Shown here: positions 11,242 through 23,056 of the stretch, one piece after another
How positions within the stretch are numbered: position 1 is the first letter of the stretch
Layout: every line of letters starts with the position of its first letter
Origin: Cladophialophora immunda
Taxonomy: Eukaryota > Ascomycota > Eurotiomycetes > Chaetothyriales > Herpotrichiellaceae
Direction: 5' to 3'
Assembly: GCF_000835495.1 (NCBI RefSeq)
Contig: NW_015622542.1
Location: 1,758,485-1,822,484, forward strand
Length of the DNA: 64,000 nucleotides
Notes under the pieces: generated by a model
The model's database searches: none
Seen by the model: only the letters and a program-made list of their open reading frames with translations
What the model was told of the DNA's origin: nothing
Program-made: the position numbers and the translations under genes

Positions 11242-12856
11242 AAGCACATAGAGCCTAGACAAGCCATAAACAAAAGCCACAGCGATCGATGCCGGGATTC
11301 TCCACCAAGGGACAATCACTCCATCAGTCACCTTCCCCTTCTTGACTCTTCTGTGGGCCAAATACTCCTCAAAGTGGTCCATGAAGAACCAGACGACCAC
11401 ACAACTTATCAGCACAATGGACGCGATCCGCCAGAGCAATCGTTCAATGTTGGTCGCCAGAGGTATATTCCATGCTGCAATATGAAGGCCGGCATAAGCA
11501 AGCGTTGTGATAGCGCAGACAAGTGTGACTGGTTTTTCCATCACCGGCAGGCGGTCGTTGCGAATTCGATTTGCATCATAGGGTTTTCGCCCCCAGAAAT
11601 GGCCATATACGTCGGTGAATGAGGCGGTAAATGTCGGGAGGCCATCATCGATGATCGTCAGCTTGTTGTACGGCGCCAGGAGTTTGCCATCGTTGTCGAC
11701 CACGTTACTCGTTTGATGTCCTGTGATATATTCCTGCAGCAAATCTCGCTGCTTGCCGTTCCTCTCCACGAATTTCAATTCGATGTCTTCGATGGCATAG
11801 CCCGGCATATCGAGCACAATAAAAGTTTGCACATCGTAGGGTTTCCGATACCAGGCGATGAAAGTGCCTAACGTACAAACAACGAATGACAAAGTCGTGA
11901 CCTCCAGTGTCGTTGTTTCCAGTTTTTGGATGGTTCGGGCGATCACCTGTATGGCAAGCGATCCCACTTGCAAGATGGCCAAGAATTTGGCCAGACTGTC
12001 GGATTTGCTTCGGTCATTGATTTCCAAGGGCGTTATCTTGGGCAGGTCGATGTATCTCTTCCGAACCAGGTGGTTGATGTGTTTGGCGGTGACAATGTAC
12101 ACCTGGCCCGTGCTGTCTCTGAGCCGGAAGCCACCCATGTTGGCATAGAATGCATGCCGCAATGTCCACCTCTCATCATGTTTCCTTCTTTTCAGCTCTT
12201 CAAACGTCTCAGCTCGGCGCAATTTTGGTCGTGTCCTCTCTGCTTCCGGTGCCTCTTCCGAATCAGGTTCAAGATTGGGACCCCTAAGCTCGATTGTTGG
12301 GGTAGCCGTGGACTTTGCGTTCAGTCTCTCGCCAGCCTCCATTTCATGTGCCTCGTCAAGCTCGGCGATGACATCTCTCATTTCGCGCCAGCAAGCACGA
12401 GCCAAGGACCACTGGCCGGCAGCTAACAGTAAAACGATTTCGGGAACCATGCAGCAGTTTCCGACTAGGCATGCGTTAGTTGGACGTTCAACAAGAATGA
12501 AGGGGAGCGAACCCCATTTTATCCTCCTCAGCCACAAGGCGAACATTGTGTCGGTATCAGGGGGAGCCGGCACGTTGAGATGGACGGCGGTCCAAACCTA
12601 GTGTTCCCTTTAGCATTAGTCAATCAGGTCGGGATATACAGGGCGTCCGCCAAAGCTCATCAGAACACTGATAGGCGATTTGAAAAGTACATACACAAAT
12701 GAAGACGGTGAACAAGCATGACCAGACGATATCCATCGTACCTCGCTGATTGGGAGAATCTTGCCATGAGACAAAGTCATCGGATTTATTGCTGTCTTCT
12801 TGCGCGCCACCTGATGCCGAAAGCAATAGAATGAGAAAACCCGAAGATATTTTCAT
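11158..12856 (-). CDS. fungal multi-pass membrane protein of unknown function
   Basis: Two exons (12856-12695 and 12597-11158) give 533 residues. The 97-nt intron has GTATGT and CACTAG ends and a GACTAATGC branch region. Splicing joins SCLFTVFICV to WTAVHLNVPAP, recreating a block I recognise from a large Pezizomycotina family (GRGT..I..SC..T..LCVWTA.HLN.P). The N-terminus MKISSGFLILLLSASGGAQE is a signal peptide. A hydrophilic middle (residues ~110-330) is followed by hydrophobic segments near TLEVTTLSFVVCTLGTFIAW, PVTLVCAITTLAYAGLHIA, IASIVLISCVVVWFFMD and ASIAVAFVYGLSRLYVLVES. The usual family C-terminus, an S.YE.VDW...PHL block, is present and tandemly duplicated beyond the stop. Function and localisation are unknown. 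Confidence 0.8.
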
Positions 12857-15113
12857 GGTGCCTGTTGCTGTTGGAATGAAGAGGTAAGGAAACTCGAGTC
12901 GATGATCCTGGGACTAATTTCAAGGAACAAGGGGCACAGTCGTTATATGTGCAGAGCGAATGGCCCATCTGAAAAACGGGCGAGGCTCAAGTACCAGCAG
13001 ATATACGGCGCCGTGCATTGTCGCCGACTGGTATACTGAATCGCCCAACAGGTGGAATCGCCGAGAGTCCGTATGTATCCGCGCTTTGAGAGATTGTAAG
13101 CCTCAATACGAATAGTTGGCGTACAGTCAGAATGGTTGTATGTGAAATCATGAGCTGCTGCACAAAGTCGCTGGTTGAGGGGTGCCATCAATGACACAGC
13201 CTCGTGGAAAGAGTCATGACCGCTGAGACAAGCGTAGAGGCAGAAAGGGAAAGAAGCCACACAAGAAGATGCAGTACAGCAGAAGGGGGGTTTCACAACG
13301 CTCTTTCAAACCCGAGCCTCAGCTGCGTCGTCAACGTTGGACAATGGATGAATCATCGGTGACACAACCAACTGCGAACGGAAGGTATAATGGTCGTGGC
13401 GGGCCTGGTCCACCACGTTCTGAGCGACCCGACCCTTTCCTCGGGCCTTCTGGGGCTGCGAGCAAGAGGGGGAGATTGGGAGAGGGCACAGAAGAACAAA
13501 GTTCGCCCTTAGGTACCACGAATGCCCCCTTCAACAAGGCGCCCTCGGAAGACCGAAGCAGTCTAGACGGAGAGGTAGTGGGGTCGCGTGTAAGTGACCA
13601 TTTTCTTGTAAGTGTTTTAGAAACGCATCGTTTCGAAACCGAGTCGGCTCAGACGTGAGATGTTTTTGCGGCTTTACCACAATACATACTTCCAGCCCCC
13701 AAGAGTGATGGTTGCGCAAGGTTTCTTGTCGCCGTGATAGCCGCCACATCTCAGGTCGATCAACCCTATCGAAAGAGGCTGGGTCGCAGAGCCCAGCTGC
13801 AAGTGGATGAACGAGTAGGCGAGGTAGGTTTGCACCAACGTCCCGAAGCGTCAAGGGCCGTTCTGCTGAAGGGTGTTTGATTTGGCTAGCATCTGCCCAA
13901 TTGTCAATAATAGAGCGAATCTTGTAGGGCCAAAACGCAGCCACGCATCCTTTTCATTCGTCCACACTTGGTGCGTGCCTTATGGTCAGGCGGTGCCTTG
14001 CAACGATGCAAATTCCTCTGCATAAGGTGGATAAATCTGCGGGATATGCCACCGTCCCATCCTCTCAGTCTGCAATGAAGAGTTATGTTTGGCGTCTTGG
14101 CCCAAGAAACACATTGGAGCACCGAGGTGGTGGGAATTGATGGTGGTGGACTTGAGTTGATGATACAGCGCAGGCGAGCCTCCGGGAGGTGAGTTGTTCT
14201 GGGTCGAGGAATCCGATCCATGACTAAGTTTGCATCCAAGCGTCCACGCGTCCCAAAAGACCGCAGCGAGGAAAACAGACACACGTAATAACGAATATGT
14301 TCCCTCTGCGATGGTCAGCCCATTGCCCTTACTACGTACACTACGGTACCATCCTGGCCCCCGGTGACTCCGCGTTCATCACCTCAAATGTTGAGCAAGG
14401 CGGTTAGCTCGGTGCCACCGAGTTCGCTTCGCGTGCCATTCTCTCAGAACCGCGATGTCTGCTTCAATTCACCGGTCTGAAACCCTCGAGGGCCATTTCC
14501 AGAGGAAAAACCACGTCCAAAGGGAAGTTGGGGGAAGCCTCAATTCTTGGCTGAGCACTGGACACGAGCCGCAGGTGGATGTGCATCCTTTCCAAGGCGA
14601 CACCCTAGGGCGCTGTCGCTTTGCTCGGCTGTATAGTCTCTTGGATCGGAATTTGACGCCCAGCATTTGGCCCATGGTCTCATGTTTCAGACATCTCGGA
14701 TCAAATCTTAGCCCTCTTTGATGGTCAAAAGTGCCCTGGAAAGAGGCCTGATAAGGGGAGAAGAAAAGGTAGCGAGGATGTGGAATACTCTAAGCGCCAG
14801 CCCAAGATGAATTAGAATGCGGCCTGGTTATAGTCTCGGTGGCCTCGCCTTGCCCGTCGACAATATCTCGTTTCAGAGGGTGCTCTGCAAAGTGATCCAT
14901 CAGCATGGTCACTAGAGCCAGGAACAATAGACAGCTTGATGCCCGTTTGCTGGACTAAGCACTCTCATTGCATGCTCCCATCGTTCTCGGCGACATTCTT
15001 GTGTCTAACGCTTTCGCCTACGCTTGCTAAAGAGTACATCAGCAGGGTCCAAGGTACATACCACATCCAACCGGCGACAGGCCAGTCGAAGGTATACCGT
15101 GTGCGGCTGTCTC
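12857..15113. other. intergenic region, no gene recognised
   Basis: This is about 2.2 kb between the membrane-protein start and the monooxygenase 3' end. Several 60-130 codon ORFs overlap on both strands, but none has a family signature or plausible splice partners. The part at 15018-15113 could be an alternative last intron and exon of the monooxygenase. Confidence 0.45.
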
Positions 15114-16888
15114 TCAACTCACCTGAATCCGCCACTCATCCACCAAACCCTTGTAGTCCTCTGGGCCATATGGATACCAGATCTCCGCCCACCAGGTCTT
15201 CTTCCTCCTGAACCTCAATCCTAGATCCCTCAGCAACATGTCCATGTACGGCACCGCATCGAATACAAAGTCTGGGAATTGCTTCCCGAACGCGCCCGGG
15301 TACCGCCATTTGCCGAACTGTGTCTGCAAGATTGTTTCGTAGGCCACAGCATCGGGGTCGAAACTTTTCGTGGGGTTGAGTCGTTGAGCGGAGAGTTGGT
15401 TGTTTAGATAAGCAGTGAGCCAGAGAGCTTGGGCTTGTGCGACTGGGACGGTGTGAATCGTCAGAAGAATACCTAGGAAAGCGATGGATGGAGTATTGAT
15501 GCTTGTGGGTGGCACCATAAAGCGATACAGCCGGAAAGGACGTTGATTGACAACGGCTTCATCCTTTGCTGGCTGCAGAGGCTGGTAGTTCTGGTATACA
15601 TCTGGTTGGTCTTTAAGTCGTGGAAAGCGACCCAGAATCTCCTCATCAGCGCGACTGACGAGGCTGGTTTCTGGTTCAGTAGAATCATGCGGAATCCCTA
15701 GCTCTGCGTCTATACCTTCAGGTAGGAATTTCATGGATGGTCGATGGTGCCAGCCTGTCGAGCAGATCAAAGCGTCGCCACTGACTGTTGTGCCGTTGCT
15801 CAGATGGGCGGTTCCTTTGGAGAGATGATCGATGTCGGCAACATGAACCTTGATGGTGCCGTTGCGGACATACTCGAAAATATCAGTGGGATAGTTCAAG
15901 ATTGACACCGACGAGGCATGCCAAAAAGTGGGCAGCTTTGGCCTCAGCTTTGCGGTCTCGGGATGCTTGTTATATCCGGTCCGCTCATCCAGATCGCCCG
16001 TTAGAACGTCCCAGAACCTGTCGACGAAGAATCTTCCGATCCAGGTACCGTGCAGCATCTTGCGAACCCAGGCGAAGCCGTCTTGGGCACCCCAGATGCA
16101 CGGGCTGAACCAGGTGAGAAACCTCACGCCCACCAAGCCTTCAAGTCTCTTTTGAAAAGGTGTAACAAGGGGTGGTGACATCCAATTGGCGCCGTGGCCA
16201 GACTCACGAATAATCCAGTCGACCGTGACCCCTTGCGAGGCAAAGGTGTATGCCACGTCGTACGAAGACTTGGAGCCTCCGAGGAGAATGATATTCCTCG
16301 CCGACTTCACCAGCCCTTCTACACGACCCTTGAGATCCCTGACGTGGAAGACGGGAGCCTCAAAATTGTCCTGACCGCGAAATTGAGGAACAAATGGATT
16401 GTTTGTCAGCCCGGTAGCAATGACGAGCTTGTTCGTAGTCACACTCACGACGGAGTTGGAAATATCTCGGTAGCTGATTCTCCATTCGTTTGGAGATAGA
16501 CGCTCAACAACCTCAACCTTGGAGTTGAGCTTCGTCCGCCGAGTCAGATCAAATTCAGCTGCAAATGCCTGAAGGTATTGGTGCAGCTTCGGACCTGGTA
16601 TGTGCTCTCCAGCGCTGATTCCTAACGTAGCTCGATCGAGCGGGAAATCCGAATATTCGTAAGAGCCTACAAGGTTGTTCGAGTGAAGGCCTGGGTACTG
16701 TCGATTGGCCGACCACGTTCCTCCAATTGATTCAGCCGAGTCCAGCATCAACAATCGAGCAGCTGGATACACATCCAAATATGTTTTGGCCATGATAAGC
16801 CCATGGATGCCTTTTCGAGTTCAGAAGCGTTCTCTGACCCACCCTCACAAGGCGACTCACCGGCTCCAATGATCACTAAGTCGTACAT
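15114..16888 (-). CDS. flavin-containing monooxygenase (FAD/NADPH)
   Basis: Two exons (16888-16861 and 16810-15114) give 574 residues. A 50-nt intron with GTGAGT donor splits the FAD motif: MYDLVIIGAG joins IHGLIMAKTYLDVYP, giving GAGIHG at residues 8-13. Then come a GGTWS loop (~39), a second dinucleotide site GGSKSSYD (187-194, NADPH) and the CSTGWHHRP motif (359-367) of FMO and Baeyer-Villiger-like enzymes. Two hydrophobic segments lie in the C-terminal third. The family oxygenates soft nucleophiles or ketones; the substrate here is unknown. The last codons contain CAG|GTGAGT, so an alternative last intron ending at CTTTAG (15027) would give a C-terminus of QQA with a stop at 15018. I annotate the simpler unspliced end. 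It is not clearly clustered with the P450 5 kb away. Confidence 0.88.
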
Positions 16889-18840
16889 TGTCTATCTGCA
16901 TCAATGTTAAGCTGGGACAATGAGTGGATGGTGTAGATTTCTTTGTCAATGGGTGACGGTGTGACTGCGGAATTCCGCAATTCTGGCTAAGTAGGTCTTG
17001 TATTTACCAGGATAAGCTCAGAGTGTCATATTCTCATTGATGGCGCATCCAGGATTTACAATGCTGACGCATGGTTGTAAGACACTGGGTAGAGTGAGAA
17101 GCAGCACGCTTCAACATGCCAGGCTTGAGATTAGACGAAAATACAGTCACGTGGCAGCGGGTAGCTTGTTCTGTCGAAACTGATGCGGGGATCTGTTTAC
17201 GGATCGACAACCTTTTGCCCAGAGGAGCTTTATACAAACAAACATCTCTTGCCCATGCCAACCCTCAGGTGCGGACCCAAGCATGTTCCTCTTCGGGTCC
17301 CAGTATGCGTATTATACTCCGTACGTTGTCCTCCGTGGTTTCACCGAGGTAAGACACTTCGGATCGTAATGGAGATTCGCCGAAGATTGCTCAGAGAGCA
17401 CATTGTCGATATCCAGATGATCTAACGCAGTGACCCGATGCAATAGCCAAGGGGAAGGCTCGAGGGCAAAGGCGCTATTGACGGGGATGATGGCTGATGA
17501 CGAAAAGTGTAAGACGATTGGAAGACAGCCGACCTGACACGCGAGCAGAGATTCATCTTGTCCAGCTGGGGTCGAGAACGTCTTGAAGCTGGCCTAGCTT
17601 GATGCCATGTGTGGACGCAGGTGCATCGAACGAATATTATCACCTGCAACATGAATGGATGATTCGACGATGGAGACGCAATTCAAGTCTGATCAAAGAC
17701 GAGGGAATTTGCAGGGGCAAAGACGGTGGCCAGAGAAATGTGATTGGAGTGGGCGCAGTGTGTAACGAGGGAGCCTGGGATGAGGTTAGTGGATGCGCGA
17801 AGTTGGGGGTCGGAAATTGACAATTGATTGACCACTAGCCGTGACTGCGAACCAGATGTCACCATTGTGGCGATGCCAATAAACATGTCCCTGAGGTCCC
17901 GATTGGAGAGCCGACCGAGGGAATTGTGAGTGGTTGTTGCTGCAGAGAAGGAAGATGCTTCTCTCTCAAAGAGTTTGCTGGACTGATGGAGTTGGTTGAG
18001 GAGTCGGAATCAGGTACGCTGCGAGAGGAATCGACAGATACCATGTAACCCCATACATGTTCCTTCAAGCTCTCGACACCCTTACTAAAGCCCACTACTC
18101 AATAGCCACCCGCAAGCCCAGAGGCGCCCGCTGGAGGCACTGGCTTGTTCCTGGCGCCGCTTGAGATCAGCGGGGACCTGCGCAGCGCTGCCGTTTTGCC
18201 CAAATTTCAGGCGGGGGTTGCGAAATTCAGTCCCCGCAGCCACTCCGTTAACTTCATTAACCCGTGCAGCTTGGAGCTCCCTGATCCCGGCTAGTCAGGG
18301 CCAGTCAGGGCCAGTCAGGCTAGTGGCCGCTCAACGAGAATCTCTGATGCGCCTAAAGCGACCCATTCGTCGGGGCACCATGAGGAAGCCCTCCGTGGCT
18401 CCGATCTCACCAGGACCCAGCACTGCGTATTGCACATGGAGCCTTGGCAGTCTGCAGTGTTGCTTCTCCTCGTCTCCTTTGTACCTATGCAATATCGTTT
18501 GCTTTCAGCATCTTGTGCTCTGCTTTGAGCAAGACCGCCATCCGTCGTCTTTCCTTTCAGTCATTCTCTTTGTCACTCGTTCCCCCAACTGCAGTCATTC
18601 TTTTGGTACCTCACCAGAGTCATTCGTTGCATTAGCACTCCAGCTGCTGTTGTGGATTGGCCCTTCGCCTTCATTCCGGCCGCAGTCTGGACCTCACATT
18701 GACCACCAACACAACTTCACCCCTCCCGGATCACCAAAGGCTACAGTTCTCTGCCCGTCACCATGTCATGCTAGAGTAATTGTTAATCGACGCCTTTTCC
18801 CTTGTCGGCAGACAAACAACCCTCTATCCGCCCTAATATC
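16889..18840. other. divergent intergenic region
   Basis: These are the promoters and leaders of the monooxygenase (-) and the next plus-strand gene. CT-rich tracts at 18430-18620 and a possible 5'-UTR intron acceptor (TTGTCGGCAG, ~18811) lie before the ATG at 18841. No coding region was recognised. Confidence 0.5.
18291..18320. repeat. three 10-bp direct repeats
   Basis: The unit cCAGTCAGGG occurs three times head-to-tail with one or two mismatches, about 520 bp upstream of the membrane-protein ATG. It could be a regulator binding array or a minisatellite. Confidence 0.75.
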
Positions 18841-21208
18841 ATGTCCTCCCCCATTCTCCCTGAGGATGAACCGCAAATCCAGCCCAGGAACCCCTTTGCT
18901 CGACCAGGTCCCATCCCCGATATCCGGTTAGAAGGCCTCTACCTGGAAAGACCCCCTTCGCTGGTACAGAGAGCCGAATCATCGTCAAGTTCATCGAGCC
19001 CGGCAACTACAACCTCATGTGGTCCAAACGACAATTCGGGCGCATGTGAGAAATATTACGGGTCCGATGGGTCGAGTACAACCTTGCCAATTGTTTTGGG
19101 GGTGGTCATTCCTCTAGGGATTGCGTTGATCCTGCTGCTATATCTGCACCGAAGGCATGTGAAGAAGCTGAGGCGGGAAGATGCAGAAGACAAGCACAAA
19201 TCCCTCGACTTCGGCCTCCTTGAATCGAAGAGCAACCCAGGGAAGAAGAATGGCCGAAAAGCTCCAGAGATGTCAATGGCCGGTGAGAAAGAGACGGGCG
19301 GTAGACGTGGACGTGGCTTGTCGCTTGATATGGGTGCGAACAACCCTTATCTTCTGCCTCCTGAACTCCATCATTCTCGGGAGTCGCTGCATTCGCTGTC
19401 TCGTTCCATAAACACTGGTGACGACAAATATCGCGCCACCACATTCATTCCTGACGATGGTTCTATTCGCCCACCATCAAGTCTCAGAAGTCCGGTGGAC
19501 GATTCGTCAAGCTATACCGGGTCTTCCACCCGCAGATTTCCCTTCGACTCGAAGCAGAATTTGCTACGCAATGCTCAAGAGCCTGCAAATGGGCCGCCCC
19601 CTTCCGGACGCAATACTCCAGCAGAATCAGCACCGGGGGGTCTTAATCCTATGCCAGCAGGCAAAAACAATAACTTGCTTCTTCCTACCATGCCCGATCC
19701 CGTACGAGACTCGTTCGTGAGCACGGCGAGTAGTAATGGTGCGGTGAATGCCCTGAGAGCCAGCAACAACTATCTTGGCCAGTTCATTAGTGGCGGCGGA
19801 GCATTTGAGGAGGAACCCAGCAAGAAAGAACCCATACTGTCCGTGAAAGAGGTCCCCGCTGAGACACCTGTTGTGCAAGTCCAGGCGCCTCCTGCGGCCG
19901 TACTTAAAGACACTCCACCCTCACTCCCACTGCCCGCAACCTCAAAATCTCAGGGGCAGACACCTACAGTACCCGGGATTACGTTGAATACACCAGAAGA
20001 GCGTCAACCAAGACTACCCCAACTGAGTTTCATCGACTCCTCAGGCAATGGACATCAGATTCCGGCACCCAAAGACGACCTTCATACTACTTTCGATTCA
20101 TCGAAGACACCCCAGGTCCATGATGCTCCTTCACCAGAACTCTCTCATTCAGAACACTCGCATAATCAGCCGTCGCAGGGTCAACACCCGGCTCAACAAG
20201 AGGAAGACGACTACTACGAGGAATACGAGGCGTATGGGGACCAGGATCAACAATACAATGACGATCACGGGTATTACGATTACCAAGATTATGATGACTA
20301 CACTGGGTACGATCCTCGTCGACTCACAATGGGCCTGCGACCATTGCCTCCCGACGATCCCTCCGAAAACCCCGAGCAGCGCGCCAACCGTATCAGATCA
20401 TTTTACAAGGAATACTTTGATGACTCCAAACCACAAAACCATGCTCAGAACATGCAATATCATGACGGTGCTGAAGGTTATTACCAGGACAACTATGGGC
20501 CTGGTGCCTATCAAGATGACTACTATGATCAAGCGGCGTATTATCCACCTCGAGGAATGTCACAAAACGGCACTTATGGAAGACATCGCGCTACGGTGTC
20601 TAATGGAAGCTACCAGACAGGTCCCAGGGCATTTTCATCGGCGTCGGGTCGGTATGGAGGATATCCTCGTATGCCACCGAAGAAGAACTTGCCGCCACCC
20701 AAGCCGCTGAACGTCCTGCCCACACCGGCCAAACTCAAGGAGGACACGTTTTTGCCGATTGATTTCGCTCCCCCTCAGAAAATTCATAACCAGAGGTCTG
20801 GTACTCCGGATACTCTTCGCGGAGGACTGAGACCTTACTCCCCAGCAGTCAGAGCTCACATTCCACTGGCATCTTCATTCGATGACCTGGCAGTCATACC
20901 CAGCCCGTAAGTCTTTTTCCAAAATCATATGATGGGTGATCGTGGCTAATCAATTTATCGGCAGGCATCAATTGAGAAAGTCATCCACGTTCACCGCCCT
21001 TGACTTTGCACCGCCGTCGCGACTACGAGTTAACGATACGGCGAGTGAAACGGGGAGTATTCGCAGCAATCGATCTGGAATATCGGCTGTACACCTCCAT
21101 AACATCCGGACTGGCGCGTACCGAGTCAGTCGCATACCGAAGGAAGTTGCAGGGACCAGAGACGAGCTAGCGGCAGCGTTGAGGCCACAGTGGGATCTAA
21201 ACCGATGA
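18841..21208 (+). CDS. single-pass membrane protein with Tyr/Asp-rich cytosolic tail
   Basis: Two exons (18841-20906, 20965-21208) give 769 residues. The 58-nt intron has GTAAGT and GGCAG ends and a GGCTAATC branch site, and joins IPSP to HQLRKSSTF in frame. Residues 1-81 are Ser/Thr-rich with two cysteines (60, 69) and no signal peptide. Residues 82-102 (LPIVLGVVIPLGIALILLLY) are one membrane span, followed by basic HRRHVKKLRRED, so the long tail should be cytosolic. The tail is disordered and Pro/Ser-rich, with a strongly acidic Tyr-rich stretch (DDYYEEYEAYGD...YYDYQDYDDYTGYD, residues ~460-495) and a conserved-looking DPSENPEQRANRIRSFYKEY helix. The frame opens at TTG 18802; the first ATG is 18841. 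I do not recognise a named family. A cell-surface or septal scaffold role is only a guess. Confidence 0.8.
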
Positions 21209-23056
21209 ATACCCTTGACGGAGCGTGATGTATCTACCTACATTGACCGACATCTTTGACTCAAGGAGATGACTCTATATGGGACTTTTCTAAGCATGGC
21301 GAGTGGCGTTTTGGAGAGCTCCTCTCGGCGGAGCGTCGTTCTCGCTCGGGGTATCTGAGGCCTGAGTGTCTCTTGGGCACACTGTCCTTATCAAAAAGTT
21401 CACATGTACAATATCACATTGGGGAGTTTATCTCCCGCCCCTAAAGATCTTTGCGGTCCTCACTGGAGACCAAGCAAAAAAGCGTTCTCTGTGATTGGAT
21501 GGTCGACCCTCCTGCGAGCTTGTTCTGCTTCTTCTCGTACGGAATTCATGCGAGCTGCATGAAGCCGCTCTTGCAGCTCGGGATTCATGTTCCAAGTTTA
21601 TCCGAGTGGACAATGGGTAGAGGAGAGGTTCCCTAAGCGCAGCAACCAGCCAGAATCGGGCAGCTCGGAAGGTCTGATACGGGGAAGCAGAAGCGGAGAG
21701 GCGGAAACAGATCCAGAAAGCCAGGAAGGACTGCTGGGAGAATCGGCACCTTGCAGGACTGGCGTTTCCCGAACAGCTCAATATGGGCACCAAGGACCCA
21801 ATGGTAGGGGCTGATGGTCGTACAATACCTTGGCTTCGGAGCAGCTTGTGTATCACATCGACAAAGGGAGGTGGACTGTATTTTGGTTGTGACGGCGGCA
21901 GTCTCACCTCATCGGGTCGTCGATGATACACAGCGCACTCAGTACTATGGGGCATGGGATCGGTCCCGAAGCTGCAAAGAGCCGCACCACAGGACATACA
22001 TTGTACCGGTACTGGCGCAGTCCATGCCCTTGGAGCCCCTCATCAATGGGACGATCATCGTATGATGATGCGGATGATTTCCAACGCCATGAGGAGGATC
22101 CTGGCAGACGGGCGTGATGAATGCTAGGGTAGTGCCCAGTTTTGTTCTCGACAACGGCCGCCACGGCTGGTGCAAATCTCAGTCTGCACGGAATCTCGGC
22201 TCTGAGGGTGTTGGAAGAGGGTGCTAAACTGAAAATCCTAATAGCGCGGGAGTCGCCTTGGGTGGACAGTTACAAGTAGGTAGTTGAAGCCCCAGAGCAG
22301 CAAACTGCAGAGGCCCTTAACCTCTTAGTTGGCGGCCATGTTCCAGGTGCCAGTTGGTGCCAGGGCCCAGGGCCCGGTGTCCTGCAAGCTCCTGGAGTCC
22401 TGGTAAGTTTAGCACGCAGCTTACCCAATAATAATCATAGGAGCCCCACCACCAAGCACCCATCATCCACAGCCCTCAACTATTGCTGTTTCCATCGTCG
22501 CCAGTTTTCCTCGCTTCCCTCTGCGGCCTCTTTCTGTCTCGGGCTCGCCACTGCTGCGCCTTCCGGCAAGCTCATCTTCTCTCGCTCGACATTGAAATGT
22601 CGTCTCTCCTTGTCTGTGTTTCTCGAAGTCATTGCATAATTATATCGTCCCCTACCTCACTGTATAGCTCCCCCGTCTGATCGGATATCGTTCGCAGTCG
22701 ATCCTCATAGTCATCATCATCTCCCTGCATGTATCATTGGACGGACTAGGGACCACACTCACAGCCCTCGCGTCCTGACACATCAATTCGACTCTGTCTG
22801 CCCCCCTACCTGGCTTTTTGCGGCTGACGGGCAAGTTCGAGTTTCTCACTTTACAACAGGGAGGTCGTGATATTTTGGAATTCAATCACCTACAACCATT
22901 TTGAGGACCTCTTGGAAGACCGGCAGAGTGGGTGTTGCTACGCGTGGGAGGTGGTGAGGCAGGGATTGCTTGCCATCAAGACTCCCTCCACAGCCTCAGG
23001 CCACAATGTCAACTGGTATGGAAAGGCTCCTTTTGCCTCAACTCCCAACCTAACAG
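21209..23056. other. intergenic region and leader
   Basis: This lies between two plus-strand genes. An ORF of 189 codons on the minus strand (21428-21997) has no family features. A CCAAT-like motif lies at about 22425, and CT-rich leader sequence from 22480 precedes the ATG at 23057. Confidence 0.5.

Noticed and set aside
13269..13944. ORFs of 129 (+) and 137 (-) codons between the membrane-protein and monooxygenase genes
   Set aside because: They have no recognisable features and are compatible with chance in GC-balanced sequence.
21428..21997. 189-codon minus-strand ORF
   Set aside because: It has no domain, membrane span or splice partner, and its composition is like the surrounding intergenic DNA.
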